Source: JAWVFM01 sp963843315
Lineage (GTDB): Bacteria > Actinomycetota > Thermoleophilia > Solirubrobacterales > 70-9
Direction of reading: 5' to 3'
Length of the DNA: 64,000 nt
Assembly (NCBI GenBank): GCA_963843315.1
Contig: CAWJJU010000001.1
Location: 164,392-228,391, forward strand
Notes under the pieces: model-generated
What the model was told of the DNA's origin: nothing
Seen by the model: the letters and a program-made list of their open reading frames with translations, nothing else
Database searches by the model: none
Translations under genes and position numbers: made by a program
Shown: positions 1-8,530 of the stretch, piece after piece
How positions within the stretch are numbered: the first letter of the stretch is position 1
Layout of the letters: every line of letters begins with the position of its first letter

Positions 1-64
1 TCACGGCCGAGGCCGATGCGATCAGGGCGGCCGCGGACAGGATGCCGGTGGTCTTCAGTCTCAT
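1..64 (-). CDS. Partial exported protein (N-terminus only)
   Basis: An ATG at 64 opens a leftward frame that leaves the window after 21 codons. It reads MRLKTTGILSAAALIASASA, which has two basic residues, a hydrophobic core and small residues near a likely cleavage site. This looks like a Sec signal peptide. The mature protein lies outside the window, so its function cannot be judged. It is divergent from the DUF1015 gene. Confidence 0.5.
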   Translation of the reverse strand, partial: MRLKTTGILSAAALIASASAV

Positions 65-179
65 ATGCGCGGTCTACGGCGCGGGCCGCCCCTCATCACG
101 GCCGGCGGCCCATCGGCGGGGCGAAGCCGCCCCGATCGCTCATCCAGATGGTTGAATCAGTCATCTAGTGTTGGAGGCG

Positions 180-1437
180 ATGGCCGAAGTCCTTCCCGTC
201 TCCGCCCTGCATTACGACCTCGCGGCCGCCGGCGCCCTCGGCGACGTCGTCGCACCGCCCTACGACGTCATCGACCCGGCGCTTCGCGCCGAGCTGGTGG
301 GCCGCTCGCCCTTCAACGTCGTCGAGATCGACCTGCCGGAGGCCGCCGACGGCGCCGACCCCTACGCCCATGCCGCGGAGACCCTGGAGGCCTGGACCCT
401 CCAGGGAATCGTCGCCGCCGACCGCGAGCCCACGGTGTGGGCGCTCACCCAGGACTACGTCGGCCCCGACGGCGTCGCCCGGCAGCGCCGCGGCCTGCTC
501 GCACGCGTGCGGGTCACCGACTACGGCGCCGGCGAGATCCGCCCCCACGAGCGCACCCAGCCGGGCCCGAAGGAGGACCGCCTCAACCTGACCAGGGCCA
601 CGCGGCACAACCTCTCGCCGATCTTCTCGCTGCACTCCGGGGACTCGTGGTCGGCGGTCGCCGCCTCGACGCAGGCCGAGCCCTGGGGCGAGGCGACCGA
701 CGACGACGGCACCGTCAACCGCGTGTGGCGAATTGCCGACCCCGCCGTTCACGCCGCCGTGACCGAGGCGCTCGCCGGCGCCGAGCTGCTGATCGCCGAC
801 GGCCACCACCGCTACGAGACCGCCCGGGTCTACGCCGACGAGATCGGCGGCGACGGACCGCACCGCTACACGCTGATGGCGCTGACCTCGCTGGAGGACC
901 CCGGCCTCACGGTGTTCGCAACCCACCGTCTGCTGAAGGGCCTGGCCGCCGACAGCGCGAAGCAGGAGCGGCTCGCGGCGGTGCTTCGCGAGCGCTTCGA
1001 CCTCGAGGAGGTGCCGCTGGACGCGCTCGACCCGGCGGGCGAGGAGGGAGTGGGCGTCTTCGGCTACGTGGACTCCCATTTCCGCCGCGGCTTCCGGCTG
1101 CGGCTGAAGATACGCCGCCGGCCTGGCGGCCGACCTCCCGGATCGCTCCGACGCCTACCGCTCGCTCGACGCGGCGATCCTGGAGAAGGTCGTCCTCGAG
1201 GGGGCGCTCGGGATGACGCCCGCGGACGTCGAGGCCAAGCGCGGCATCGGCTACGTCAAGGACGCGGCGGGGGCGATCGCAGCGCTCGACGACGGCCACG
1301 ACGCCGCGTTCCTGCTGCGGCCCACCCCGATCGAGGACGTGCGCGCCGTGGCGGCGGCCGGCGAGACGATGCCCCCGAAGTCGACCTACTTCTATCCCAA
1401 GCTCCCAACCGGCCTTCTCTTCAACCCGCTGAGCTGA
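180..1437 (+). CDS. DUF1015 family protein, frameshifted
   Basis: This is a conserved bacterial family of unknown function, about 420 residues long. The hallmark VAPPYDVID lies near residue 25, RPHERT near 125, and ADGHHRYETA near 210. The frame that starts at 180 runs to about 1109 (ending GFRLRLK). The conserved C-terminal part (LAADLPDRSDAYRSLDAAIL onward, ending FYPKLPTGLLFNPLS) continues in another frame to the TGA at 1435-1437, so an indel lies between about 1107 and 1122. The joined length fits the family. ATG 180 matches the family N-terminus better than GTG 168. The indel is probably a sequencing error. The next gene starts 2 nt after the stop. Confidence 0.85.
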
Positions 1438-1439
1438 GC

Positions 1440-2009
1440 GTGACCCGGATCTACACCAAGAAGGGCGACGACGGCACAACCTCGCTGTGGTACGGCGGGC
1501 GCGTGGAGAAGCCCAGCCTGCGCACCGAGGCCTACGGCACGCTCGACGAGGCCGCCTCGGCCCTGGGGGTCGCCCGCGCGCTGTGCGAGCCGGGCTCGGA
1601 GCTTGCCGCCGACATCCTTCGCCTCCAGGACGACCTGTTCATCGCCGGCGCGGAGCTCGCGACCGCCCCGGAGGCGGCCGAGCGCCTGCAGGACGGCGTC
1701 AGCCGGATCACCGAAGAGATCGTCGCCGACCTCGAGGCGGCCATCGACCGCTACATGGAGCGCGTCGAGCTGCCGCCGAAGTTCGTGATCCCCGGGGGCA
1801 ACCACCTGTCGGCCCAGCTCGACGTCGCCCGGGCGACCATCCGCCGCGCCGAGCGCCGGACGGTCGAGGTCGATCGCGCCGACGGCCTCGCGTCGAAGGC
1901 GATCCTGAGCTTCCTGAACCGTGCCTCGGACCTGGCATACGCGATGGCCCGCTTCGCGGACGTTGACGACCCCGAGCTCTTCGCCGGGCGCGAGCGCGGC
2001 GCGCAATGA
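1440..2009 (+). CDS. PduO-type cob(I)alamin adenosyltransferase
   Basis: This enzyme transfers the 5'-deoxyadenosyl group of ATP to cob(I)alamin or cob(I)yrinate to make coenzyme B12. The 189-residue length is typical of the PduO/MMAB family. The N-terminal ATP-binding motif TKKGDDGTTSLWYGG spans residues 6-20 and RTEAYGTLDE residues 28-37. PGGNHLSAQLD begins at 118 and RATIRRAERR spans 131-140. GTG 1440 is chosen because it gives the conserved N-terminus directly. No B12-dependent enzyme lies nearby, so its client is unknown. The end overlaps the OsmC start (ATGA). Confidence 0.9.
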   Translation: MTRIYTKKGDDGTTSLWYGGRVEKPSLRTEAYGTLDEAASALGVARALCEPGSELAADILRLQDDLFIAGAELATAPEAAERLQDGVSRITEEIVADLEAAIDRYMERVELPPKFVIPGGNHLSAQLDVARATIRRAERRTVEVDRADGLASKAILSFLNRASDLAYAMARFADVDDPELFAGRERGAQ

Positions 2010-2413
2010 GCGCGCGAGCCGTCGCCCGGCGCCGCGAGGGCTTCGTCCACGACGTCGAGATCGACGGCGAGCACACCGTCGTCGTCGACGAGCCCGAGGC
2101 CGCGGGCGGCACGAACACCGGCCCCTCCCCCACCCGCCTGGCCGGCGCCGCCCTGGCCGCCTGCACCGCCATCACCGTCGAGATGTACGCCGACCGCAAG
2201 GGCTGGGACATCGGCGACCTGGAGGTCAGCGTCGACATCGAATGGGATGGCGTCGCGCCGAAGTCCTTCACCGTGACCCTGGACCTGCCGGCCGGGCTCA
2301 CCGAGGAGCAACAGGAGAAGCTGCGGGTGATAGCCGGCAAGTGCCCGGTGCACAGGACCATCGCCGGCTCGACCCAGGTGACGATCGAAGACCGCGTCGC
2401 GCCCCGCGACTGA
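2006..2413 (+). CDS. OsmC/Ohr family protein
   Basis: A 135-residue OsmC-fold protein. Members with the two conserved cysteines reduce organic hydroperoxides using a cysteine pair. Here they are Cys53 (LAACTA) and Cys113 (KCPVHRT), so the redox-active form is likely. The ATG overlaps the preceding stop by ATGA and its own stop overlaps the next ATG, so it sits in a translationally coupled run with the adenosyltransferase and SDR genes. Substrate specificity (Ohr, OsmC or YhfA type) cannot be set from sequence alone. Confidence 0.85.
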   Translation: MSARAVARRREGFVHDVEIDGEHTVVVDEPEAAGGTNTGPSPTRLAGAALAACTAITVEMYADRKGWDIGDLEVSVDIEWDGVAPKSFTVTLDLPAGLTEEQQEKLRVIAGKCPVHRTIAGSTQVTIEDRVAPRD

Positions 2414-3213
2414 TGGACCTGGGCCTCTCCGGCACGGGCTGCGCGGTAACCGGCGCCAGCCGTGGGATCGGCCTGGAGGTCTGCCGGCGCCTGTGCGCAG
2501 AGGGCGCGGGCGTGCTGATGGTGGCCCGTGGCGAGGAGGAGCTGGACGCCGCGGCCGCGGCCTGCGCCGCCGAGGGTGGACAGGCGGTCCCACTTGCCCT
2601 CGACGTCACGCAGCCCGACGCCGGGGAGCGAATCCTCGCTGCGGCGAGCGAGGCGTTCGGCTCGCTCGACGTCCTCGTCAACAACGCCGGGACGGCGAGC
2701 TGGCGCAACCTCGACGAGGTTCCCGAGTCCGACTGGTACGCGGCGTGGGAGCTGAACGTGATGGCGCCGCTGCGGGCAATGCGGGCCGCGATTCCGCCCA
2801 TGCGCGATCGCGGCTACGGCCGGGTGGTCAACGTCGCCTCGACGGCCGGCAAGCGCCCAACGCTGACGATGCCCGAGTACTCGGTCGCGAAGGCGGCGGA
2901 GCTGTCGCTGTCCCGCCTGCACGCCGACCTCTACGCAGCCGACGGCGTGCTGGTGAACGCGGTCTGCCCGGGGCCGGCGAAGTCGGAGCTGTGGATGGCG
3001 CCGGGCGGGCTGCTCGACCAGAGCCGCGAGGCCACGGGCGCGGATTCTCGCGAGGCGGCCGAGAGCGCCATGGGAGCCAAGCGCCCGATCGGCCGCCTGG
3101 CCGAGCCTGGCGAGATCGCCGACGCGATCGTCTTCCTCTGCTCACGACGGGCCAGCTACGTCGCCGGCTCGGCCTGGTCGGTCGACGGCGGCACGGTTCA
3201 GGTGATCATCTGA
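2413..3213 (+). CDS. Short-chain dehydrogenase/reductase
   Basis: A classical NAD(P)-dependent SDR of 266 residues. The nucleotide-binding motif TGASRGIG lies at 13-20, NNAG at 90-93 and the catalytic Ser143, Tyr156 and Lys160 are present. CPGPAKSEL and the C-terminal SYVAGSAWSVDGG resemble 3-oxoacyl-ACP reductase-like members. The ATG overlaps the OsmC stop (TGATG). The substrate cannot be predicted; the start-to-end match to the family is good. Confidence 0.88.
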   Translation: MDLGLSGTGCAVTGASRGIGLEVCRRLCAEGAGVLMVARGEEELDAAAAACAAEGGQAVPLALDVTQPDAGERILAAASEAFGSLDVLVNNAGTASWRNLDEVPESDWYAAWELNVMAPLRAMRAAIPPMRDRGYGRVVNVASTAGKRPTLTMPEYSVAKAAELSLSRLHADLYAADGVLVNAVCPGPAKSELWMAPGGLLDQSREATGADSREAAESAMGAKRPIGRLAEPGEIADAIVFLCSRRASYVAGSAWSVDGGTVQVII

Positions 3214-3224
3214 GCGGCGACGCG

Positions 3225-3803
3225 ATGCCGGATGAAGCCGAGAGCAGCGAGGTCGCCGCGCTGCAGCGCCGCCTGTTGGGAGTCGCCGAAGCGGGGGCGC
3301 TCGACGCGCCCGGCAAGACCGACGCCGCCGTCCTCATCGCCATGCACGGCTTTCCGCACCGCACGCAGATCCTGCTCACCGAGCGCCACGCCGCGCTGCG
3401 CCGCCATGCGGGCGAGATCTCGTTCCCCGGAGGGCGCCGCGATCCCGACGACGAGGACTTCGTCGCCACGGCGCTGCGCGAGGCGCACGAGGAGGTCGGC
3501 CTGCTCCCCGGCCTCGTCGAGGTCGCGGGGGCGCTGCCGCCCGTGGGGACCTTCGTCACCGGCTACCGGGTCTTCCCGATCGTCGGCCTGCTGGCCGAGC
3601 CCCCCGACCTGCGGCCGAACCCCTCCGAGGTCTCCGCAGTGCTGGAGTTCGAGCTGAACGTGCTGCGCGAGTCGTTCGCGATGCGGCGGCTGGTCCGCCG
3701 CGGACTGCCCATCCGCACCCCCACTTTCGAGGTGGAAGACCACCTGATCTGGGGCGCAACCGCGAGGATCCTGGGCGAGCTGATCGACCGGCTGGACGCC
3801 TGA
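3225..3803 (+). CDS. NUDIX hydrolase, CoA-pyrophosphatase type
   Basis: A 192-residue NUDIX protein. Residues 61-70 read HAGEISFPGG, followed by a NUDIX box to about residue 93 that contains REAHEEVGL. The HAG-I-FPGG sequence just before the box is the mark of the NudL/CoA diphosphatase subgroup, which splits CoA and acyl-CoA into 3',5'-ADP and (acyl)phosphopantetheine. ATG 3225 begins 11 nt after the SDR stop; the open frame extends further upstream but only as a shadow of the SDR. This fits the CoA-centred gene set downstream. Confidence 0.85.
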   Translation: MPDEAESSEVAALQRRLLGVAEAGALDAPGKTDAAVLIAMHGFPHRTQILLTERHAALRRHAGEISFPGGRRDPDDEDFVATALREAHEEVGLLPGLVEVAGALPPVGTFVTGYRVFPIVGLLAEPPDLRPNPSEVSAVLEFELNVLRESFAMRRLVRRGLPIRTPTFEVEDHLIWGATARILGELIDRLDA

Positions 3804-3844
3804 CCCGCGACGGTTCCCACTGGCGCGACCGCCCGGCCCGGCGG

Positions 3845-3850
3845 TAAGGT
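3845..3850 (+). promoter_or_regulatory. -10 box TAAGGT
   Basis: TAAGGT lies 10 nt before ATG 3861 and there is no Shine-Dalgarno sequence between. It fits the TANNNT boxes seen just before many starts in this window, which suggests a leaderless or very short-leader transcript. Confidence 0.45.
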
Positions 3851-3860
3851 TCACCTTGGG

Positions 3861-4421
3861 ATGGGAGAGGAGTCCAAAGGCCGACAGCGCGACTCGCGCG
3901 GGCGCTTCGCCTCCAAGGGCGACGATGCCGCCGTGCCGGACGCTCCCGACGACGCCAAGGTCGTCGAGCGAGGCGAGGGCGAGCCGCCCGAGAACGAGAC
4001 CGCCATGGAGCGGATCGAGCGCACGCGCAGCGGCGACCTGCGCGAGGGCGAGTGGACCGAGGACATCAGCGACACCACCGCGCCCTCGGTCGGCCCCGAC
4101 AGCGTGATCGTCCACCACGAGGACACCGGCGACGACCGCGAACGCAGCGTCGACGCCATGGGCCAGGACAAGCACAGGCAGGTGGTCGGCCAGTCCTACG
4201 GGCCGAGCAAGGCCCGGCAGTTTGCGCTCTACGGGGTCTTCGTCGCGATCGTGATCGCCCTGTTCATCGGCGGCAAGATCGCAGTGGACCACTTCGACCA
4301 GGCACCCTCACACAACAAGGACCAAGCGCCGTGGTCGGCCTCGAACGCCAAGCAGCACACGCCGCAGCGGTTCGTCGACGTTCAGAGCAACAAGCCGGCG
4401 AACGCCAAGCCCCCTAACTGA
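3861..4421 (+). CDS. Single-pass membrane protein, unknown
   Basis: A 186-residue protein not recognised as a named family. The N-terminal ~115 residues are very hydrophilic and acidic (DSRGRFASKG, then many D/E). A single hydrophobic helix (FALYGVFVAIVIALFIGG) follows at about residues 120-140, and the short tail ends in N/K/P-rich sequence. This suggests a cytoplasmic acidic region anchored in the membrane with a small outer tail. It converges on the next gene with an 8 bp overlap of the two ends. Confidence 0.7.
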   Translation: MGEESKGRQRDSRGRFASKGDDAAVPDAPDDAKVVERGEGEPPENETAMERIERTRSGDLREGEWTEDISDTTAPSVGPDSVIVHHEDTGDDRERSVDAMGQDKHRQVVGQSYGPSKARQFALYGVFVAIVIALFIGGKIAVDHFDQAPSHNKDQAPWSASNAKQHTPQRFVDVQSNKPANAKPPN

Positions 4422-4902
4422 TCAGGCTCGCCACGGCGGCGCTCATCGCCGCGAGCCAGGCCTCGTGACCTCCCGGATCGGCCTCGACGATCCGCGCGGG
4501 TATGCGCCAGGTCGCCGCGGCCGCCTCGACGGCGCGTCGCCCGCTTGCCAGCGCGGCCGGGGGCGCCGACCCCGCTGCCTCGTAGACGAACCCGCGAACC
4601 GGCGTGTCCACCAGCTCCTCCAGGAGCCGCTCCAGCCGCGCCGTGTGGAGCGCCTCGACGGACTCGCGGGAACCGGCGGCGCTGCCCATGAGCCACACGA
4701 GCACCGTCACGTCGGCGACGTGCTCCATGACGTCGGCGATGCGATCCGGGTCGACAACCACCCCCTCCAACCCAGCCGCCTCGATGGCCTTCGCGCCGGC
4801 CTGGGTGCGTGAGGTGCCCCGCACCATCCAGCCCGACGCCGCCAACTCGGCGCCGAGGGACCGGCCGCGGCAGCCGCAGCCGGCGATGAGCGCGCGCGCC
4901 AC
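4414..4902 (-). CDS. NAD(P)-binding protein, NmrA/epimerase-like
   Basis: A 162-residue protein starting at GTG 4902. The N-terminus MARALIAGCGCRGRSLGAEL carries a Rossmann-type glycine-rich loop (G-C-G-C-R-G-R), followed by VRGTSRT as in NAD(P)-binding epimerase-like domains. It is shorter than full SDR-extended enzymes and has no clear catalytic Tyr-Lys pair, so it may be a cut-down nucleotide-sensing member. It starts 3 nt downstream of the stop of the small membrane gene and is probably cotranscribed with it. Confidence 0.65.
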   Translation of the reverse strand: MARALIAGCGCRGRSLGAELAASGWMVRGTSRTQAGAKAIEAAGLEGVVVDPDRIADVMEHVADVTVLVWLMGSAAGSRESVEALHTARLERLLEELVDTPVRGFVYEAAGSAPPAALASGRRAVEAAAATWRIPARIVEADPGGHEAWLAAMSAAVASLIS

Positions 4903-4905
4903 CGC

Positions 4906-5202
4906 CTAGGGCAGGTCGCGAGGCTTGCCGCGCGCCCGCTCGCGGATGGCCTCGTCCTCCTGGGCCATGCGGTGTGCGTCGTCCTCGGTGATCTCGGCAG
5001 CACCGCGCCGGCGCCGATAGGCGTTCTGGGCGGCGATCATCTGGGCGACATCGTCGACCTCGAGCTCCACCTCGGTCTCGTAGGAGCGCGTGGGCTTCCA
5101 GTCGACGAGGTCCGCGCCGCTGCCCGGATAGGCGCGGGCCAGGAGGACCAGCAGGAGGACGAGGAAGGCGACGCCGCCGAGCGTCAGGAAGATGAAGTCC
5201 AC
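4906..5202 (-). CDS. Small membrane protein, unknown
   Basis: A 98-residue protein with an N-terminal transmembrane helix (residues ~3-23, FIFLTLGGVAFLVLLLVLLA) and a charged cytoplasmic tail that includes AAQNAYRRRRGAAE and ends RARGKPRDLP. No family is recognised. The strong hydrophobic start followed by a soluble tail makes it a convincing gene rather than a shadow. It precedes the NAD(P)-binding protein in a two-gene unit, divergent from the thiolase. Confidence 0.65.
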   Translation of the reverse strand: MDFIFLTLGGVAFLVLLLVLLARAYPGSGADLVDWKPTRSYETEVELEVDDVAQMIAAQNAYRRRRGAAEITEDDAHRMAQEDEAIRERARGKPRDLP

Positions 5203-5270
5203 GACGTGTCCACCTTAGACGCCCTGGGGGCATGCGGCGACGTCTCGCGCCCGCCTGCGAAAATCGCCGC

Positions 5271-6479
5271 GTGAGCGAGGCTCTGGTGATCGACGCCCTC
5301 CGGACCCCGATCGGCCGCTACGGCGGGGTCCTCGCGGGCGCCCGCCCCGACGACCTCGCGGCCCACGTCGTCGGCCGGGCGGTCGAGCGAAACGGGGTCG
5401 ACCCCGCCGAGATCACGGACGTGTTCATGGGCGCCGCGAACCAGGCCGGAGAGGACAACCGCGACGTCGCCCGCATGGCAGTCCTGCTCGCAGGCCTGCC
5501 GGTCTCGGTGCCGGGCGCGACCGTCAACCGGCTCTGCGCGTCGGGACTGGAGGCCGCCAACCAGGCCTCGCGCGCGCTCCGCCTGGGCGAGGGGGACATC
5601 TACCTCGCCGGCGGCGTCGAGTCGATGAGTCGCGCGCCCTGGGTGGTGCCGAAGCCCGAGCGCGGGTTTCCGCGCGGCCCGGAGACCCTTCACGACACGG
5701 CGCTGGGCTGGCGCCTGATCAACCCGCGAATGGCCGAGATGCACTCGACCGAGGCGATGGGCGAGACGGCCGAGAACGTCGCCGAGCGCTACGGCGTCTC
5801 GCGCGAGCGCCAGGACGAGTTCGCGCTGCGCAGCCACCAGCGGGCGATCGCCGCGCAGCAGGCCGGGCGATTCGACGACGAGATCGTGCCCTACGAGGCG
5901 CCGGCGGGCCGCGGCGCGACGCAGACGGTCGAGGCCGACGAGGGGCCCCGGGCCGAGACGACGCTAGAGAAGCTCGCCTCGCTGCGGCCGGTCTTCCGTG
6001 ACGGCGGATCGGTCACCGCCGGCAACGCCTCCACCCTCAACGACGGCGCCGCATGCATGGTCATGGCCAGCCCGGCCGGCGCCGAACGACTTGGCGCGCG
6101 CCCGCTCGCGCGGATTCTCGGCATCGGCGCCGCCGGGGTCGACCCCGCGTACATGGGGATCGGGCCGGTCGAGGCAATACCCAAGGCGCTGCGGGCGGCC
6201 GGCCTGGACCTGGCCGACATCGACCTGATCGAGATCAACGAGGCCTTCGCCGCGCAGGTCCTCGCCTGCGTCGACGAGCTCGGCATCGACCAGGAGCGCC
6301 TGAACGTCAACGGCGGCGCGATCGCGATCGGCCACCCCCTGGGCTGCTCGGGGGCGCGCCTGCTGGGAACGCTCGCCTGGGAGCTTCGCCGGCGCGGAGC
6401 CCGCTACGGCGTGGCCGCCCTGTGCATCGGCGTCGGGCAGGGCCTGGCGACCGTGATCGAAAACCCCGAGGCCCGCTGA
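5271..6479 (+). CDS. Acetyl-CoA acyltransferase (thiolase)
   Basis: A 402-residue thiolase that catalyses thiolytic cleavage of 3-ketoacyl-CoA, or the reverse Claisen condensation. The nucleophile is Cys89 in NRLCASGLEA; the later active-site motifs are NGGAIAIGHPLG and the C-terminal CIGVGQG, which supplies the second cysteine. GTG 5271 gives the conserved start VSEALVIDALRTPIGRYGG; the frame extending upstream to 5232 is not conserved. It is closest in motif style to beta-ketoadipyl-CoA/acetyl-CoA thiolases. With the genes at 7.3-10.6 kb it completes a beta-oxidation cycle. Confidence 0.92.
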   Translation: MSEALVIDALRTPIGRYGGVLAGARPDDLAAHVVGRAVERNGVDPAEITDVFMGAANQAGEDNRDVARMAVLLAGLPVSVPGATVNRLCASGLEAANQASRALRLGEGDIYLAGGVESMSRAPWVVPKPERGFPRGPETLHDTALGWRLINPRMAEMHSTEAMGETAENVAERYGVSRERQDEFALRSHQRAIAAQQAGRFDDEIVPYEAPAGRGATQTVEADEGPRAETTLEKLASLRPVFRDGGSVTAGNASTLNDGAACMVMASPAGAERLGARPLARILGIGAAGVDPAYMGIGPVEAIPKALRAAGLDLADIDLIEINEAFAAQVLACVDELGIDQERLNVNGGAIAIGHPLGCSGARLLGTLAWELRRRGARYGVAALCIGVGQGLATVIENPEAR

Positions 6480-6514
6480 GCGCGCCCGGCGGAGCGCCCG
6501 CTTCCCCGCCCCGA

Positions 6515-6520
6515 TAGCCT
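6515..6520 (+). promoter_or_regulatory. -10 box TAGCCT
   Basis: TAGCCT stands 8 nt before ATG 6529 and no ribosome binding site is visible. Probable leaderless promoter for the aminotransferase and the acyl-CoA genes behind it. Confidence 0.45.
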
Positions 6521-6528
6521 CGCGTCCG

Positions 6529-7326
6529 ATGAGCGTCAACGAGATCGTCAGCGTCGACGGGGCCATTTCTCCCACCGCGGAAGCGACCATCCCCCTGAAG
6601 GACGACGGCCTCTACCGAGGCGACGGCGTCTTCGAGGTCACCCGCATCTACGGCGGCCTCCCGTTCGTCCTCGACGAGCACCTCGACCGCCTGGAGCGAT
6701 CCGCCGCGCAGATCCACCTCCCGGTGGAGCGCGCGGCCCTGGAGCGCGAGATCGGCGCCCTCGTCGAGGCCCACGGCGACGCCGACGCGCAGCTGCGGAT
6801 CGTCGTCACCCGCGGCGGGCGGCGAATCGCGGCGGTCGAGCCGCTTCCCGACCTGGCGCCCGCGGTGAGCCTCGCCACCGTCGAGTATCAGCCATCGATC
6901 ATCCTCACGGGCGCGAAGACGCTCTCCTACGGGGCGAACATGCAGGCGACCAGGCTCGCCAACGAGAGGGGCGCCGACGAGGCCGTCTTCGTCTCGCCGG
7001 CCGGCGTCGTGCTGGAGCCGCCGACCTCCACCGTGTTCTGGGCGGCGCCAGACGGGCGGCTGCGCACGCCGCATCTCGAGGGCGGCATCCTCGATTCGAT
7101 CACCCGCCGCAAGCTGATCGAGGTGCTCGAGGACGTCGAGGAGGGCGACTTTCCGCTCGACGACCTGCTGTCGGCGAGCGAAGCGTTCCTCGCGTCGTCG
7201 GTGCGGGAGGTCCAGCCCGTGAGCTCCATCGACGGGCGCGAGCTCGAGCGCAACGGCCCGCGCACGCAGTCGGCGCGGGCGGCCTTCGACTCCCTGATCT
7301 CCGACTGGCGCGCGGCGCAGGCCTGA
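6529..7326 (+). CDS. Aminotransferase class IV (PLP)
   Basis: A 265-residue fold-type IV PLP enzyme, the family of branched-chain aminotransferase, D-amino-acid transaminase and 4-amino-4-deoxychorismate lyase. The likely PLP lysine is Lys130 in GAKTLSYGANM, followed by the family pattern A-x3-A-x2-RGADEAVFV. GLYRGDGVFEV (27-37) matches the N-terminal hallmark. VFWAAPDGRLRTPHLEGGIL is the usual cofactor-phosphate region. Which reaction it catalyses is not decided by these motifs; ADC lyase or branched-chain transamination are both possible. The next gene begins 2 nt after its stop. Confidence 0.85.
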   Translation: MSVNEIVSVDGAISPTAEATIPLKDDGLYRGDGVFEVTRIYGGLPFVLDEHLDRLERSAAQIHLPVERAALEREIGALVEAHGDADAQLRIVVTRGGRRIAAVEPLPDLAPAVSLATVEYQPSIILTGAKTLSYGANMQATRLANERGADEAVFVSPAGVVLEPPTSTVFWAAPDGRLRTPHLEGGILDSITRRKLIEVLEDVEEGDFPLDDLLSASEAFLASSVREVQPVSSIDGRELERNGPRTQSARAAFDSLISDWRAAQA

Positions 7327-7328
7327 CC

Positions 7329-8498
7329 ATGGACCTCGAGCTCAGCGACGAGCAGCGTCTGATCTCCGAGACGGCGCGCGACTTCACCGACAACGAGATC
7401 ATCCCCAGCGCTCGCGACAGCGACCGCGCGGAGAGGTTCGACGTCGACCTGGCCCGCCGCCTCGGCGAGATGGGGTACCTCGGAGCCCCCGTCGCCGAGG
7501 AGTACGGCGGCCGCGGCCTCGACTTCACGAGCTATGGGCTGATCCTCGAAGAGGTCGGGCGCGGCGACTCCGCGATGCGCACCGTCGTCTCGGTGCAGAC
7601 CTCGCTGGTATGCGGGTCCATCGAGCGCTGGGGCTCGGAGGAGCAGAAGCAGCGGTGGCTGCCGAGCCTGTGCTCGGGCGAGGCCTTCGGCTGCTTCGGG
7701 CTGACCGAGCCGGACGCCGGCTCCGACCCGTCGTCGATGCGCACCCGGGCCGAGAAGATCGACGGCGGCTGGCGGATCAACGGCCAGAAGATGTGGATCT
7801 CGCTGGGCAACTTCGCCTCGGTGGCGCTGGTCTTCGCGCAGACCGACCCCGAGAAGAAGCACAAGGGGATCGCCTGCTTCCTGGTGCCGACCGACACGGA
7901 CGGGTTCTCCAGCCAGGAGATCCACGGCAAGCTCGGCCTGCGGGCCTCCGACACCGCTTCCCTCGCCCTCGACGGCGTCGAGGTTGGCGACGACACGCTG
8001 ATGGGCGAGGTCGGCGACGGCTTCAAGATCGCCATGTCGGCGCTGGACTCCGGCCGCTACTCGGTCGCCTCCGGCTGCGTGGGGATCTGCCAGGGGTGCG
8101 TCGATGCCTCGGTCGCCTACGCCAAGGAGCGCCACCAGTACGGGGTGCCGATCGCCAGCTTCCAGCTGGTGCAGGCAATGATCGCCGACATGATCGTCAG
8201 GCGTGACGCCGCCAGGATGCTGGTCCGCCGGGCGGGGCTCTTGAAGGACGCCGGCAAGCCGTCGACCGTCGAGACCTCGATTGCGAAGCTCTACGCCACG
8301 GAGGCCTCGATCGAATGCGCCAATCTCGCCATCCAGGTCCACGGTGGCTCCGGCTACGTCGACGACCACCCCGTCGAGCGCTACCTGCGCGACGCCCGCG
8401 TGACCACCCTGTATGAGGGCACCTCGCAGATCCAGCAGCTGATCATCGGCCGCGACGCCACCGGGATCAACGCGCTGCTGCCGCTGAAGGGCGACTAG
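7329..8498 (+). CDS. Acyl-CoA dehydrogenase
   Basis: A 389-residue flavin (FAD) enzyme that makes trans-2-enoyl-CoA and passes electrons to electron transfer flavoprotein. CFGLTEPDAGSDPSSMRT and KMWISLGNFAS are the FAD/substrate-binding motifs. The region YEGTSQIQQLIIGR near the C-terminus has the catalytic Glu at the position used by short-chain acyl-CoA and butyryl-CoA dehydrogenases. Length and start are standard. It lies in a run with enoyl-CoA hydratase and hydroxyacyl-CoA dehydrogenase genes, supporting a catabolic role. Confidence 0.92.
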   Translation: MDLELSDEQRLISETARDFTDNEIIPSARDSDRAERFDVDLARRLGEMGYLGAPVAEEYGGRGLDFTSYGLILEEVGRGDSAMRTVVSVQTSLVCGSIERWGSEEQKQRWLPSLCSGEAFGCFGLTEPDAGSDPSSMRTRAEKIDGGWRINGQKMWISLGNFASVALVFAQTDPEKKHKGIACFLVPTDTDGFSSQEIHGKLGLRASDTASLALDGVEVGDDTLMGEVGDGFKIAMSALDSGRYSVASGCVGICQGCVDASVAYAKERHQYGVPIASFQLVQAMIADMIVRRDAARMLVRRAGLLKDAGKPSTVETSIAKLYATEASIECANLAIQVHGGSGYVDDHPVERYLRDARVTTLYEGTSQIQQLIIGRDATGINALLPLKGD

Positions 8499-8530
8499 CC
8501 GGCGGCGCGTAGCCGGTCGAGGCTCGGGCT

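Noticed and set aside
4382..5233. 283-codon minus-strand frame overlapping the two small genes
   Set aside because: Arg/Gly-rich shadow typical of high-GC antisense or off-frame reading, while the two shorter frames show a Rossmann loop and a membrane helix.
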